Shown one piece after another: positions 6,367 to 12,715 of a stretch of DNA of 12,715 bases. The DNA lies in assembly GCA_030151765.1 (NCBI GenBank), contig JASLCW010000132.1, positions 1 to 12,715 of the forward strand. Direction: 5' to 3'. Numbering within the stretch: position 1 is the first letter of the stretch; the number at the start of each line of letters is the position of its first letter. The translations under genes and the position numbers were made by a program. Origin of the DNA: Marmoricola sp. Its GTDB lineage: Bacteria; Actinomycetota; Actinomycetes; Propionibacteriales; Nocardioidaceae. The notes under the pieces are model-generated. The model was not told the origin of the DNA. It searched no databases and was given only the letters and a program-made list of their open reading frames with translations.

Positions 6367-8397
6367 TCAGCGTGGCAAGCCGAGGATTCGCTCGCCCGCC
6401 ACATTGCGCAGGATCTGCGTGGTGCCGCCGGCGATCGACAGACAACGGGTGAGCAATTGCTCGTGCAGGGCCGCGGTGGCGAGTTCGCCACCGCCCAGCG
6501 CCCGGGCACCGAGGAGTTCGACGACCAGCTCGGCGGAGTCCTGACGGCTGCGTACGCCGACCAGCTTGGCGACGCTCGACTCCGATCCGGGCCCCTGCCC
6601 GGCCAATGAGCGCATCGTCGCGCGGGTGCCGAGCAGCTTCACGACGGTGGCCCACGCGACGGCATCGCCGACCCGGGAGCGGGCCGCGTCGCCGAGCTCG
6701 TCGTACATCGCCAGCGCCCGCTCGACGCTGTCGCCGAGGCGAGCCCCGGCCATCGCGACGCGCTCGTTCGCGAGCGTGGTGACGGCGAGACGCCAGCCGC
6801 CGTTGACCTCACCGACGACGCACTCGTCGGGGATGAAGACGTCATCGAGGAAGACCTCGTTGAACATCGCCTCGCCGGTGAGTTCGCGGAGCGGCCGGAT
6901 GTCGATGCCGGGCGTGCGCATGTCGAGGACGAAGTAGGTGATGCCGGCGTGGGGCTTCGCGTCCGCATCGGTGCGGGCCAGGCAGATGCCCCAGTCGGAC
7001 TCGCGGGCGAGCGAGGTCCAGACCTTCTGTCCGGTGAGGCGCCAGCCGCCGGCTGCGTCGTCGCGGACGGCACGGGTGCGCAGGCCGGCCAGGTCGGAGC
7101 CGGCCTCGGGCTCGCTGAAGAGCTGGCACCACGCGATCTCGCCGCGCAGCGTCGGGCCGAGGAAGCGCTCGCGCTGGGCGTCGTTGCCGTGGCTCAGGAT
7201 CGTCGGCGCCGCCCACGCACCGATCTTGAGATCGGGACGCTCGATGCCGGCGGCCTCCAGCTCCTCGTCGATCACGAGCTGGAGGGCCGGGTCCGCACCC
7301 AGCCCGTACGGCGCCGGCCAGTGCGGCGCCAGCAGTCCGGTCTCGGCCAGCGCGGCTCGCTGGTCCGATGCCGAGGTCACCGAGGCGACCAGCTCCCGCG
7401 CCTGCTCGCGCAGGGAGTCGTCCTCGATCTCGAGGTGGAGCACCCGGCGCCGTCCGGTCGCGGTGACCGCGGCGAGATCCGCGGCGCCCGCGCCGGCGTA
7501 CCGGCTGCGCAGCGAGATCGCCCGGCGGAGATAGAGGTGCGCGTCGTGCTCGAAGGTGAAGCCGATGCCGCCGAGCACCTGGACGGCGGCCTTCGCGACC
7601 TGGACGGCACCGTCGAAGCAGACCGTCTCGGCGACCAGCGTCGCCAGCTCCCACTGGTCCGGGTCGTCGGCCGCGGTGGCGGCGTCCCATGCGGCTGCGG
7701 TCACCGACTCGGTGATCTCGAGCATCTCCGCGCATAGGTGCTTGATCGCCTGGAAGGAGCCGATCTTGCGGCCGAACTGCTCGCGGACTCCGGCGTACTC
7801 GACGGCGGTCTCCAGGCACCACTGCGCGATGCCCGAGCACTCGGCGGCGGCGAGGGTGGCGGTGAGGCGACGCAGGCGGACCGCGTCGACGACCTCGTCG
7901 GCCACCGGTACGGCGCCCGCCAGGACACTCGTCGTGCGCGAGAGATCGGGGTCGGCGCCGGGCGTCAGAGCGAGCTGGTCCGCGGCCACGACGCCCCAGC
8001 CGGTCGCGGTCGGGACGAGCACGTGGGTAGCGGTGGCCCCGTCGGCGACGATGCCGCCGGGCAGCAGTTGCCCGACCCGCACCGAACCGTCGGCGGCGCC
8101 TTCGGCGAGGCCCGGTACGGCGATCGCGGCGATCGTCGTAGTGAGCAGCGGTCCCGGGATCAGCGCATGAGCGGCGGCCTCGAGCGCCACGGCCTGGTCG
8201 AGCAGGGTGCCGCCGCCGTAGGGCTCCGGAGCAGCGATGGCGGCCAGTCCCATCTCGGCGTAGCGCAGCGACCACGCGGCCAGCGCTTCGGCGTCGCCCT
8301 CGGCGGCCTTGACCGCCTCACGAGGCTGGAGTGCCTCGGCCCACTTGCCGATGCTGGCGGCCAGTTCGGTGTGATCCTCGCCGATCCCGATGGGCAT
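6367..8397 (-). CDS. Fused double-domain acyl-CoA dehydrogenase, FadE34/FadE6-like
   Basis: Flavoprotein that would introduce an alpha-beta double bond into an acyl-CoA thioester. Its 676 residues contain two acyl-CoA dehydrogenase halves, about 1-320 and 330-676, a single-chain version of the alpha2beta2 enzymes used on steroid side chains. The N-terminal half keeps the flavin-interface segment around 203-220 (VREQFGRKIGSFQA) and GGIGF at 276-280, but no catalytic glutamate. The C-terminal half has the FAD signature FSEPEAGSD at 427-435. The canonical catalytic glutamate of IYEGT is lost in both (RYAGA at 299-303, IAGGT at 655-659). Glu545 in LANERVAMA is at the position used by isovaleryl-CoA and long-chain dehydrogenases, so I infer it is the base. 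The ATG at 8397 has GAGGAG seven bases upstream. A KstR-like operator lies 19 bases before the start. Substrate not determinable here; steroid side-chain or branched acyl-CoA is likely. Confidence 0.92.
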   Translation of the reverse strand: MPIGIGEDHTELAASIGKWAEALQPREAVKAAEGDAEALAAWSLRYAEMGLAAIAAPEPYGGGTLLDQAVALEAAAHALIPGPLLTTTIAAIAVPGLAEGAADGSVRVGQLLPGGIVADGATATHVLVPTATGWGVVAADQLALTPGADPDLSRTTSVLAGAVPVADEVVDAVRLRRLTATLAAAECSGIAQWCLETAVEYAGVREQFGRKIGSFQAIKHLCAEMLEITESVTAAAWDAATAADDPDQWELATLVAETVCFDGAVQVAKAAVQVLGGIGFTFEHDAHLYLRRAISLRSRYAGAGAADLAAVTATGRRRVLHLEIEDDSLREQARELVASVTSASDQRAALAETGLLAPHWPAPYGLGADPALQLVIDEELEAAGIERPDLKIGAWAAPTILSHGNDAQRERFLGPTLRGEIAWCQLFSEPEAGSDLAGLRTRAVRDDAAGGWRLTGQKVWTSLARESDWGICLARTDADAKPHAGITYFVLDMRTPGIDIRPLRELTGEAMFNEVFLDDVFIPDECVVGEVNGGWRLAVTTLANERVAMAGARLGDSVERALAMYDELGDAARSRVGDAVAWATVVKLLGTRATMRSLAGQGPGSESSVAKLVGVRSRQDSAELVVELLGARALGGGELATAALHEQLLTRCLSIAGGTTQILRNVAGERILGLPR

Positions 8398-8415
8398 CGC
8401 ACGTCTCCTCAAATC

Positions 8416-8429
8416 TAGAACGTGTTCCA
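8416..8429. promoter_or_regulatory. KstR-type TetR operator between the dehydrogenase and methyltransferase genes
   Basis: TAGAACGTGTTCCA is a near-perfect 14-bp palindrome with one mismatch pair and matches the published mycobacterial KstR pattern TnnAACnnGTTnnA at every fixed position. It lies in the 40-nt divergent gap, 19 nt from the dehydrogenase start and 9 nt from the methyltransferase ATG, so bound repressor could block both promoters. A possible minus-strand -10, TAGATT at 8417-8412, overlaps its edge. In M. tuberculosis KstR controls steroid degradation genes, including fadE34 beside kstR. Other TetR regulators of lipid genes can have similar sites, so the identity of the regulator is inferred. 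Confidence 0.72.
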
Positions 8430-8437
8430 ATTGTGCC

Positions 8438-9115
8438 ATGACTAGGGTGTCCCCCGTGATCGAAGCCACCATGCCCGCCGACCTGCTCGCCCACGCCCAC
8501 GCGGCGAAGGGCTTCATGCCGGAGGACGAGGGCGACTTCCTGCACCGCACGGCGGTCCGGCAACTTCCCTTGGGTCCGGCACTCGAGGTCGGCAGCTATT
8601 GCGGCAAGTCGGCGATCTATCTCGGCGCCGCCGCCCGCGCCGCCGACTCGGTCGTCTTCACGGTCGACCACCACCGCGGATCCGAGGAGAACCAGTCCGG
8701 CTGGGAGCACCACGACGCCAGCCTGGTGGACCCGGAGTTCGGACTGATGGACACCCTCCCCACGTTCCGCCGTACCGTCGCCCGCGCCGGCCTCGAGGAC
8801 GAGGTCATCGCGGTCATCGGACGGTCCACGACCGTGGCGAAGCACTGGCGTACGCCGCTCGCGCTGCTCTTCATCGACGGCGGCCACGCCGAGATCCATG
8901 CCCAGAACGACTACTCGGGCTTCGCGCACTGGGTGATCCCCGGCGGCGTGCTCGTCATCCACGACGTCTTCGAGCGTCCCGAGGACGGTGGCCAGGCCCC
9001 CTTCCACGTCTGGCAGCGCGCGGTCGCCTCGGGGGCATTCACTCCGGCGGAGACGGTCGGCTCGATGCGGACCCTGACCCGGACCTCCGGCGAGGCCGGG
9101 GAGTCCGTCGGCTGA
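8438..9115 (+). CDS. Class I SAM-dependent methyltransferase, Methyltransf_24-like
   Basis: Small cytoplasmic methyltransferase of 225 residues with a complete Rossmann core. The SAM loop is EVGSYCGKSA at 50-59, the acidic residue after strand 2 is Asp77 in FTVDHH, and the later core shows LLFIDGGHAE at 143-152, Asp158, the PGGVLVIHD stretch at 168-176 and a short C-terminal tail. The GGH and IHD motifs are typical of the sugar- and antibiotic-modifying Methyltransf_24 group, where an IDGxH motif helps bind metal or substrate. Start choice is uncertain: ATG 8438 has no ribosome binding site, GTG 8456 has AGGG eight bases upstream, and ATG 8471 also lies in frame. It diverges from the dehydrogenase and shares the operator region with it. 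It converges on the toroid-protein gene of the glycosyltransferase cluster and may act in the same pathway; that link is inference. The methyl acceptor is unknown. Confidence 0.85.
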   Translation: MTRVSPVIEATMPADLLAHAHAAKGFMPEDEGDFLHRTAVRQLPLGPALEVGSYCGKSAIYLGAAARAADSVVFTVDHHRGSEENQSGWEHHDASLVDPEFGLMDTLPTFRRTVARAGLEDEVIAVIGRSTTVAKHWRTPLALLFIDGGHAEIHAQNDYSGFAHWVIPGGVLVIHDVFERPEDGGQAPFHVWQRAVASGAFTPAETVGSMRTLTRTSGEAGESVG

Positions 9116-9165
9116 GTTCTGAGCCACTGGTTCGGCCACTGCTCGGGCTGGTCGACATCCCGTTG

Positions 9166-9206
9166 GGCGCTTCGGCGCCACTCGAGTCACCGCGCCTCGG
9201 CGACTC
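9166..9206. terminator. Two adjacent hairpins between convergent genes, probable bidirectional terminator
   Basis: The first hairpin is GGCGC-TTCG-GCGCC (9166-9179), five G/C pairs closed by the very stable C(UUCG)G tetraloop. The second is GAGTC-A-CCG / CGG-C-GACTC (9184-9206) around a CGCCT loop with one internal mismatch. No T-tract follows on either strand, which is common for actinobacterial terminators. The rest of the 168-nt gap (9116-9283) shows only a repeated GCCACTG. Confidence 0.5.
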
Positions 9207-9283
9207 ACCTTGATCCGTCGTCACCGAAAGGCGCAGCGACCGGGCAAGGAGGCGGGTGGCCCGGAGCGTACGAACCAGCGGAT

Positions 9284-10378
9284 TCAGCGGACGGTCGCAG
9301 CCTCGCAGCCACATTCGAGCGCGAGCTCCTCGAAGTGCGGGGCCAGCGAGTCCCCGCGCATGATGCCCGAGGCGGGCGTCGTACGGGACAGCTCGTCGGC
9401 GGCGAGGACGACCGCGGCCGCCGTGTACGTCGTGTGCTCGTGCGGCCAGTTGACCTGGTCGGGCCACACCCAGCCGGTCCAGTAGCGGCCGTCCTCCTCG
9501 CGGAGGTGCTGCATCGCCGCGAACTGCTCCAGCGCGCGGGCATGGTCGCCGATCGCGTCGAGCGACATCACCAGCTCGCAGGTCTCGGCGCCGGTCACCC
9601 AGGGATTCTGCTCGACGCACTTGATGCCCAGACCCGGTACGACGAAGCGCTCCCAGCGCTCCTCGATCAGCTCGGCCGCTGCGTCACCCCGGACCGCACC
9701 GCCGAGAACCGGGTAGTACCAGTCCATCGAGAACTCGGACTTGTCCAGGAAGAGATCGCGGTGGCCGCGCAGCGCGTGACCGAGCCTGCCGCCGGCGAGC
9801 TCCCAGTCGAGCTGCGGATCGCCGACGAGCTCGGCAAGCGCAACGCCCGCGCGCAGCGCCTGGTAGATGCTCGAGGAGCCCGCGAGCAGGGCCGCCGCGT
9901 TGACCTTCGCCGGACCATGCGCGTCCCACTCCTGCGACCAGGCGATGCCACCGAAGGGCAACTGCAAGCCGACCACGAAGTCCAGCGCCCGGCGTACGAC
10001 GGGCCACATGCGGTTGACGAAGGCACGATCGCGACGGAGCAGCCAGTGATGCCAGACCCCGACCGCGAGATAGGCCGACATGTTGCTCTCGCCCGAAGCG
10101 TCCCGGATCTCCCCCGCGACGATCTCCATCGGCCAGGAACCGTCGTGGCGCTGCGTGCGCAGGCACCAGTCGTAGGCTCGCTCGGACGCTTCGACCTCGC
10201 CGCCGACGAGCAGCGCCATCGCCGCTTCGACGTGGTTCCAGACGTCGGTCTTCTCCCCCGGGGTCCACGGCACGGCGCCCGACGGCTCCTGCATCGCCGC
10301 GATCGAGGCGGCCGTGTCGGCGACCTGCGCGGCAGTGAGGATCCCGTCGACCGCAGGGATCGACCAGGTGGACACCAA
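9284..10378 (-). CDS. Alpha/alpha-toroid protein (terpenoid cyclase/prenyltransferase-like or six-hairpin glycosidase-like fold), function unknown
   Basis: Soluble 364-residue protein, without signal peptide, rich in Trp and Tyr. It shows repeated helix-helix units, each ending in a DG-W or G-W turn: RHDGSWP at 77-83, GGIAWSQEW at 143-151, EDGRYWTGW at 295-303. These resemble the QW-type turns of alpha/alpha toroids, and such proteins are often labelled prenyltransferase on fold alone. The DxDD motif of squalene-type cyclases is absent, and I see no zinc triad of protein prenyltransferases. Conserved-looking acidic and aromatic clusters (MDWYYP at 218-223, EQNPWVTGAE at 256-265, DQVNWPHEH at 307-315) would suit a sugar-binding cleft. 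The start is TTG at 10378 with GGAG seven bases upstream; the adjacent GTG at 10375 is equally possible. It lies four bases after the methyltransferase stop, so it is probably co-expressed with the methyltransferase and glycosyltransferase. Confidence 0.78.
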   Translation of the reverse strand: MVSTWSIPAVDGILTAAQVADTAASIAAMQEPSGAVPWTPGEKTDVWNHVEAAMALLVGGEVEASERAYDWCLRTQRHDGSWPMEIVAGEIRDASGESNMSAYLAVGVWHHWLLRRDRAFVNRMWPVVRRALDFVVGLQLPFGGIAWSQEWDAHGPAKVNAAALLAGSSSIYQALRAGVALAELVGDPQLDWELAGGRLGHALRGHRDLFLDKSEFSMDWYYPVLGGAVRGDAAAELIEERWERFVVPGLGIKCVEQNPWVTGAETCELVMSLDAIGDHARALEQFAAMQHLREEDGRYWTGWVWPDQVNWPHEHTTYTAAAVVLAADELSRTTPASGIMRGDSLAPHFEELALECGCEAATVR

Positions 10379-10382
10379 GGGG

Positions 10383-11135
10383 CTACTCCGGCTTGCGGAA
10401 GTACAGGACCATGCTCTTGCCGATCAGCGGGTTGAGCGCCTTCTCGGCCAGCCGCGTCGCCGTCGACCAGCGCGGGGTCTTCATGATGTCCCAGACCAGG
10501 ACCTGGTGATAGGCCTTCACCAGCGGGTGCTCGTCGTTCTCGACGCCGACCGCCGACTTGATCCACCAGTACGGCGCGTGCAGCCCGTGGGCATGGTCCT
10601 TGCCCTCGAAGATCATCGCCTCGCCCGGCGTACCGTCGTTGGCGCGGCCACCCTTGGTGACCTTGTCGACCAGCTCGTGGTCGGTGTAGATGCGGATGTG
10701 GCCGCCCTCGGCGTTGTGGTACTCCGGCGAGAGCCGCCAGTTGATCACCTCGGGAAGCCACCGGGGAACCGTGATCGCCATCGTGCCGCCGGGACGCAGC
10801 ACCCGGATCAGCTCGCGGATCGCGGTCACGTCGTCCCAGATGTGCTCGAGGACCTCCGAGCAGACCACCCGGTCGAATTCACCGTCAGCGAAGGGCAGCG
10901 CGAGCGCGTCGCCCTCCTTGATGTCGGCCTCGGCGCCCTCCGGCACCTCGCCCGCCTCCTTCATCGCACCGAAGAGCTCCAGCACTCCGGCGAGCTCGTC
11001 GGCGTCCTGGTCGAAGGCGACGACGTCCGCGCCCCGGCGGTACATCTCGAAGGCATGCCGTCCGGCACCGCACCCCATGTCGATCACCCGGTCGCCGGGC
11101 CGGAGTCCCAAGCGGTCGAAATCAACGGTCAGCAT
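10383..11135 (-). CDS. Class I SAM-dependent methyltransferase (Methyltransf_11/25-like)
   Basis: Cytoplasmic methyltransferase of 250 residues. Motif I is VIDMGCGAGRHAFE at 17-30; the ribose-binding acidic residue is Asp42 in AFDQDA; motif II region is EGDALALPFADGEFD at 74-88, followed by CSEVLEH at 92-98; motif III is RVLRPGGTMAITVP at 111-124. The C-terminal 110 residues are specific, with HGLHAPYWWIKS at 183-194 and a hydrophobic end (LNPLIGKSMVLYF), which may form the acceptor site or touch a membrane lipid. The ATG at 11135 has AAGGAG seven bases upstream, and the gene overlaps the end of the glycosyltransferase by 14 nt, so translation is likely coupled. Between a glycosyltransferase and a toroid protein, its likely acceptor is a sugar or glycolipid hydroxyl or carboxyl; this is inference. 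Confidence 0.9.
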   Translation of the reverse strand: MLTVDFDRLGLRPGDRVIDMGCGAGRHAFEMYRRGADVVAFDQDADELAGVLELFGAMKEAGEVPEGAEADIKEGDALALPFADGEFDRVVCSEVLEHIWDDVTAIRELIRVLRPGGTMAITVPRWLPEVINWRLSPEYHNAEGGHIRIYTDHELVDKVTKGGRANDGTPGEAMIFEGKDHAHGLHAPYWWIKSAVGVENDEHPLVKAYHQVLVWDIMKTPRWSTATRLAEKALNPLIGKSMVLYFRKPE

Positions 11136-12378
11136 CTGCCTGCTCCTTCTCGAATCCCTCGATGACGCGCTCGTACGCCGCCGCGGTGGCCACCGCGACC
11201 GCGTGCCAGCTGAAGAGTTCCTGGGCCCGCTCCCGGCCGGCCCGGCCCATGCGCTCGCGACGCTCCGGGTCGTCGAGCATCCGCTCGATCGCAGTGGCCA
11301 GTTCGCCCACATCGCCCGGCGTGACCATGTCGGCACACAGGCCCTCGGGCCCGACGACCTCCGGGATGGCGCCGGCACGGCTCACCACCAGCGGGGTCTC
11401 GCATGCCATCAGCTCCGCGGTCGGCAGCGAGAAGCCCTCGTACAGCGAGGGCACGCAGGCGAGCTCGGCCGAGCCCATGACGGCGACGAGCTCCTCGTCG
11501 CTGATGCCGTGCACGAAGTGCACATGGTCGCCGATGCCGAGCTCCTCGATGAGCCTCTCGGTGCGCCCACCCGGGGTCGGGCGGGTCACCAGCATCAGCT
11601 CCAGGTCGCGCTCGGTGCGCAGCTTGGCGAAGGCCTCGAGGAGCGTGGCGATGCCCTTCATCGGCGCGTCCGCGCTCGCCATCGCGACGATGCGGCCCGG
11701 AACGCGCGGCTCGCTCGGCGGCACGAAGCAGTCGTCGACACCCAGCGGGATGACCTGCATCTTCCCCGGGTCGACACCGAAGTCGGTGACCACGTCGCGC
11801 TTCGAGGACTCCGAGGGCAGCAGGATCCAGCGCGCCTCGCGGGCCACCTTGGCCTGCATCTTCACGAAGCCGTACCAGCGGCGCAGCGAGAGCTTCTTGC
11901 GCAGCGTCGGCGCGGCGGCGATGTCCACCCGTCGGTCGAAGCTGATCGGGTGGTGCAGGGTGGTCAGTAGCGGCAGCCCGATCTTGTCCTCGATCTGGCC
12001 GATGCCGTGCGCGAGCACCTGGTTGTCGTGGACCACGTCGAAGTCGTCGCGCCGCTTGGCGAGCACCTTGAGGATGCGCTTGCCGAAGGTGCGCGGCTCC
12101 GGGAAACCCGCCGTACACATGATCGCGAACTCCTGCGCGTCGATCAGGTCGCGGAACTCCCACGGCCACACCATCCGGAAGGGATCGGGCTCGCGGTAGA
12201 GGTCGAGGCTGGGGACCTTGGTGAGGGCCACACCCTCGTCCAGTTCGGGATAGGGCTGTCCGGAGAAGACCTCGACGGAGTGTCCGAGCGCGACCAGCTC
12301 ACGACTGAGGTGCCTGATGTAGACGCCCTGTCCCCCGCAATGCGGTTTGCTGCGGTAGGACAGGAGGGCGATGCGCAC
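11122..12378 (-). CDS. GT4-family glycosyltransferase (GT-B fold)
   Basis: Retaining glycosyltransferase of 418 residues that would transfer a sugar from a nucleotide donor to an unknown acceptor on the cytoplasmic side of the membrane. The N-terminal Rossmann domain starts MRIALLSYRS and has the glycine loop GGQGVY at 15-20. The C-terminal donor domain starts near 225, with APMKGIATLLEAF at 238-250 (Lys241 likely contacts the donor phosphates) and the EX7E motif as Glu314 and Glu322 in YEGFSLPTAELM. The start is GTG at 12378. It shares one base with the TAG stop of the upstream reductase (TAGTG), and only a weak GGTGG precedes it, so it may depend on coupling. The gene ends inside the methyltransferase start. 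No transmembrane segment is seen; donor and acceptor cannot be deduced. Confidence 0.93.
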   Translation of the reverse strand: MRIALLSYRSKPHCGGQGVYIRHLSRELVALGHSVEVFSGQPYPELDEGVALTKVPSLDLYREPDPFRMVWPWEFRDLIDAQEFAIMCTAGFPEPRTFGKRILKVLAKRRDDFDVVHDNQVLAHGIGQIEDKIGLPLLTTLHHPISFDRRVDIAAAPTLRKKLSLRRWYGFVKMQAKVAREARWILLPSESSKRDVVTDFGVDPGKMQVIPLGVDDCFVPPSEPRVPGRIVAMASADAPMKGIATLLEAFAKLRTERDLELMLVTRPTPGGRTERLIEELGIGDHVHFVHGISDEELVAVMGSAELACVPSLYEGFSLPTAELMACETPLVVSRAGAIPEVVGPEGLCADMVTPGDVGELATAIERMLDDPERRERMGRAGRERAQELFSWHAVAVATAAAYERVIEGFEKEQADADR

Positions 12379-12715
12379 TACACGCCACCGACGACGTCGG
12401 ACTGGCGCGCCATCATCTGCAGCTGCTCAATCTTGGTGAACTTGATGCGCGGGCGACCGGCGGTCGATCCCGCATCGCGCTCGGCGGCGTTGATCCGCTT
12501 CCAGCCGTCGAGGGCCACGCGCTGCGCGCCGCGACCGGCCACCAGGTCCGGGACGTCCGCGGAGTCCGCGGTCGGCGTGGCGAGGACGCCGCCGGCGAAG
12601 TCGGCCAGGATCGACGCCGCCGCCTGCTCGCCGCAGAGCCGGTTGCGGCCGATGCCGCCGGTGGGGCCTCGCTTGATCCAGCCGGCGACGAAGACGCCGG
12701 GCAGCGGGGCGCCGC
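12378..12715 (-). CDS. Ferredoxin/adrenodoxin-type NADP reductase (FprA-like), C-terminal part only
   Basis: The last 111 codons of a flavoprotein reductase; the N-terminal FAD- and NADPH-binding domains lie beyond the right edge. The visible part holds the family hallmark LPGVFVAGWIKRGPTG near residues 4-19 of the fragment, then IGRN, and the C-terminal GRPRIKF motif near 86-92. The same order appears in mycobacterial FprA, which ends in a GRPRVKL stretch. Such enzymes pass electrons from NADPH to ferredoxins serving cytochromes P450 and other oxidases. In this copy the usual IGTN reads IGRN, and the following segment RLCGEQAAAS departs from the family's TNKKDAQDT type. The TAG stop overlaps the GTG start of the glycosyltransferase by one base, so the two genes are probably on one transcript; a functional link is not established. 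Confidence 0.9.
   Translation of the reverse strand, partial: GAPLPGVFVAGWIKRGPTGGIGRNRLCGEQAAASILADFAGGVLATPTADSADVPDLVAGRGAQRVALDGWKRINAAERDAGSTAGRPRIKFTKIEQLQMMARQSDVVGGV

Noticed and set aside
6842..8275. Arginine-rich open frame of 477 codons on the minus strand within the dehydrogenase region
   Set aside because: Out-of-frame shadow on the same strand as the dehydrogenase, composed of R/G/P/A with no motif.
9335..10435. Plus-strand open frame of 366 codons opposite the toroid gene
   Set aside because: Antisense shadow: no ribosome binding site, no recognisable domain, and it crosses the end of the methyltransferase gene on the other strand.

Overview
The window is a chromosomal stretch of a high-GC actinobacterium. 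GC-ending codons dominate, GTG and TTG starts are common, one gene looks leaderless, and one operator matches the actinobacterial KstR type. Gene content and the MBL hydrolase–hisS neighbourhood resemble Mycobacterium and Nocardioides-type genomes. I would guess a Nocardioidaceae-like organism, but the sequence alone does not prove the genus. Nothing points to a mobile element, prophage, CRISPR array, tRNA or rRNA.

Left part (1-4947, all minus strand): a metallo-beta-lactamase-fold hydrolase (glyoxalase II-like), hisS and aspS form a tightly packed unit with a 4-nt gap and a 4-nt GTGA overlap. After a 159-nt gap comes a nearly complete OppC/DppC-type permease that runs off the left edge. The two synthetases are translational housekeeping. 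AspRS carries a His31 that suggests the non-discriminating type, which charges both tRNA-Asp and tRNA-Asn.

Middle part (5026-9115): a three-repeat DUF349 protein is transcribed divergently from the hydrolase, probably from a leaderless start. Convergent to it is a 676-residue fused acyl-CoA dehydrogenase of the FadE34/FadE6 double-domain type. Its start region is shared with a divergent small SAM methyltransferase, and between the two lies a 14-bp palindrome that fits the KstR operator pattern. The dehydrogenase therefore probably belongs to a steroid or lipid catabolic regulon.

Right part (9284-12715, all minus strand): a ferredoxin-NADP reductase (FprA-like, C-terminal part only), a GT4 glycosyltransferase, a class I SAM methyltransferase and an alpha/alpha-toroid protein. 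They are linked by a shared TAGTG stop/start, a 14-nt overlap and a 4-nt gap. The last three look like a dedicated glycan or glycolipid modification module whose product I cannot name. The second methyltransferase (8438-9115) runs convergently into it across a gap holding two hairpins. This module, and the toroid protein in particular, is the part of the window with the least known function.
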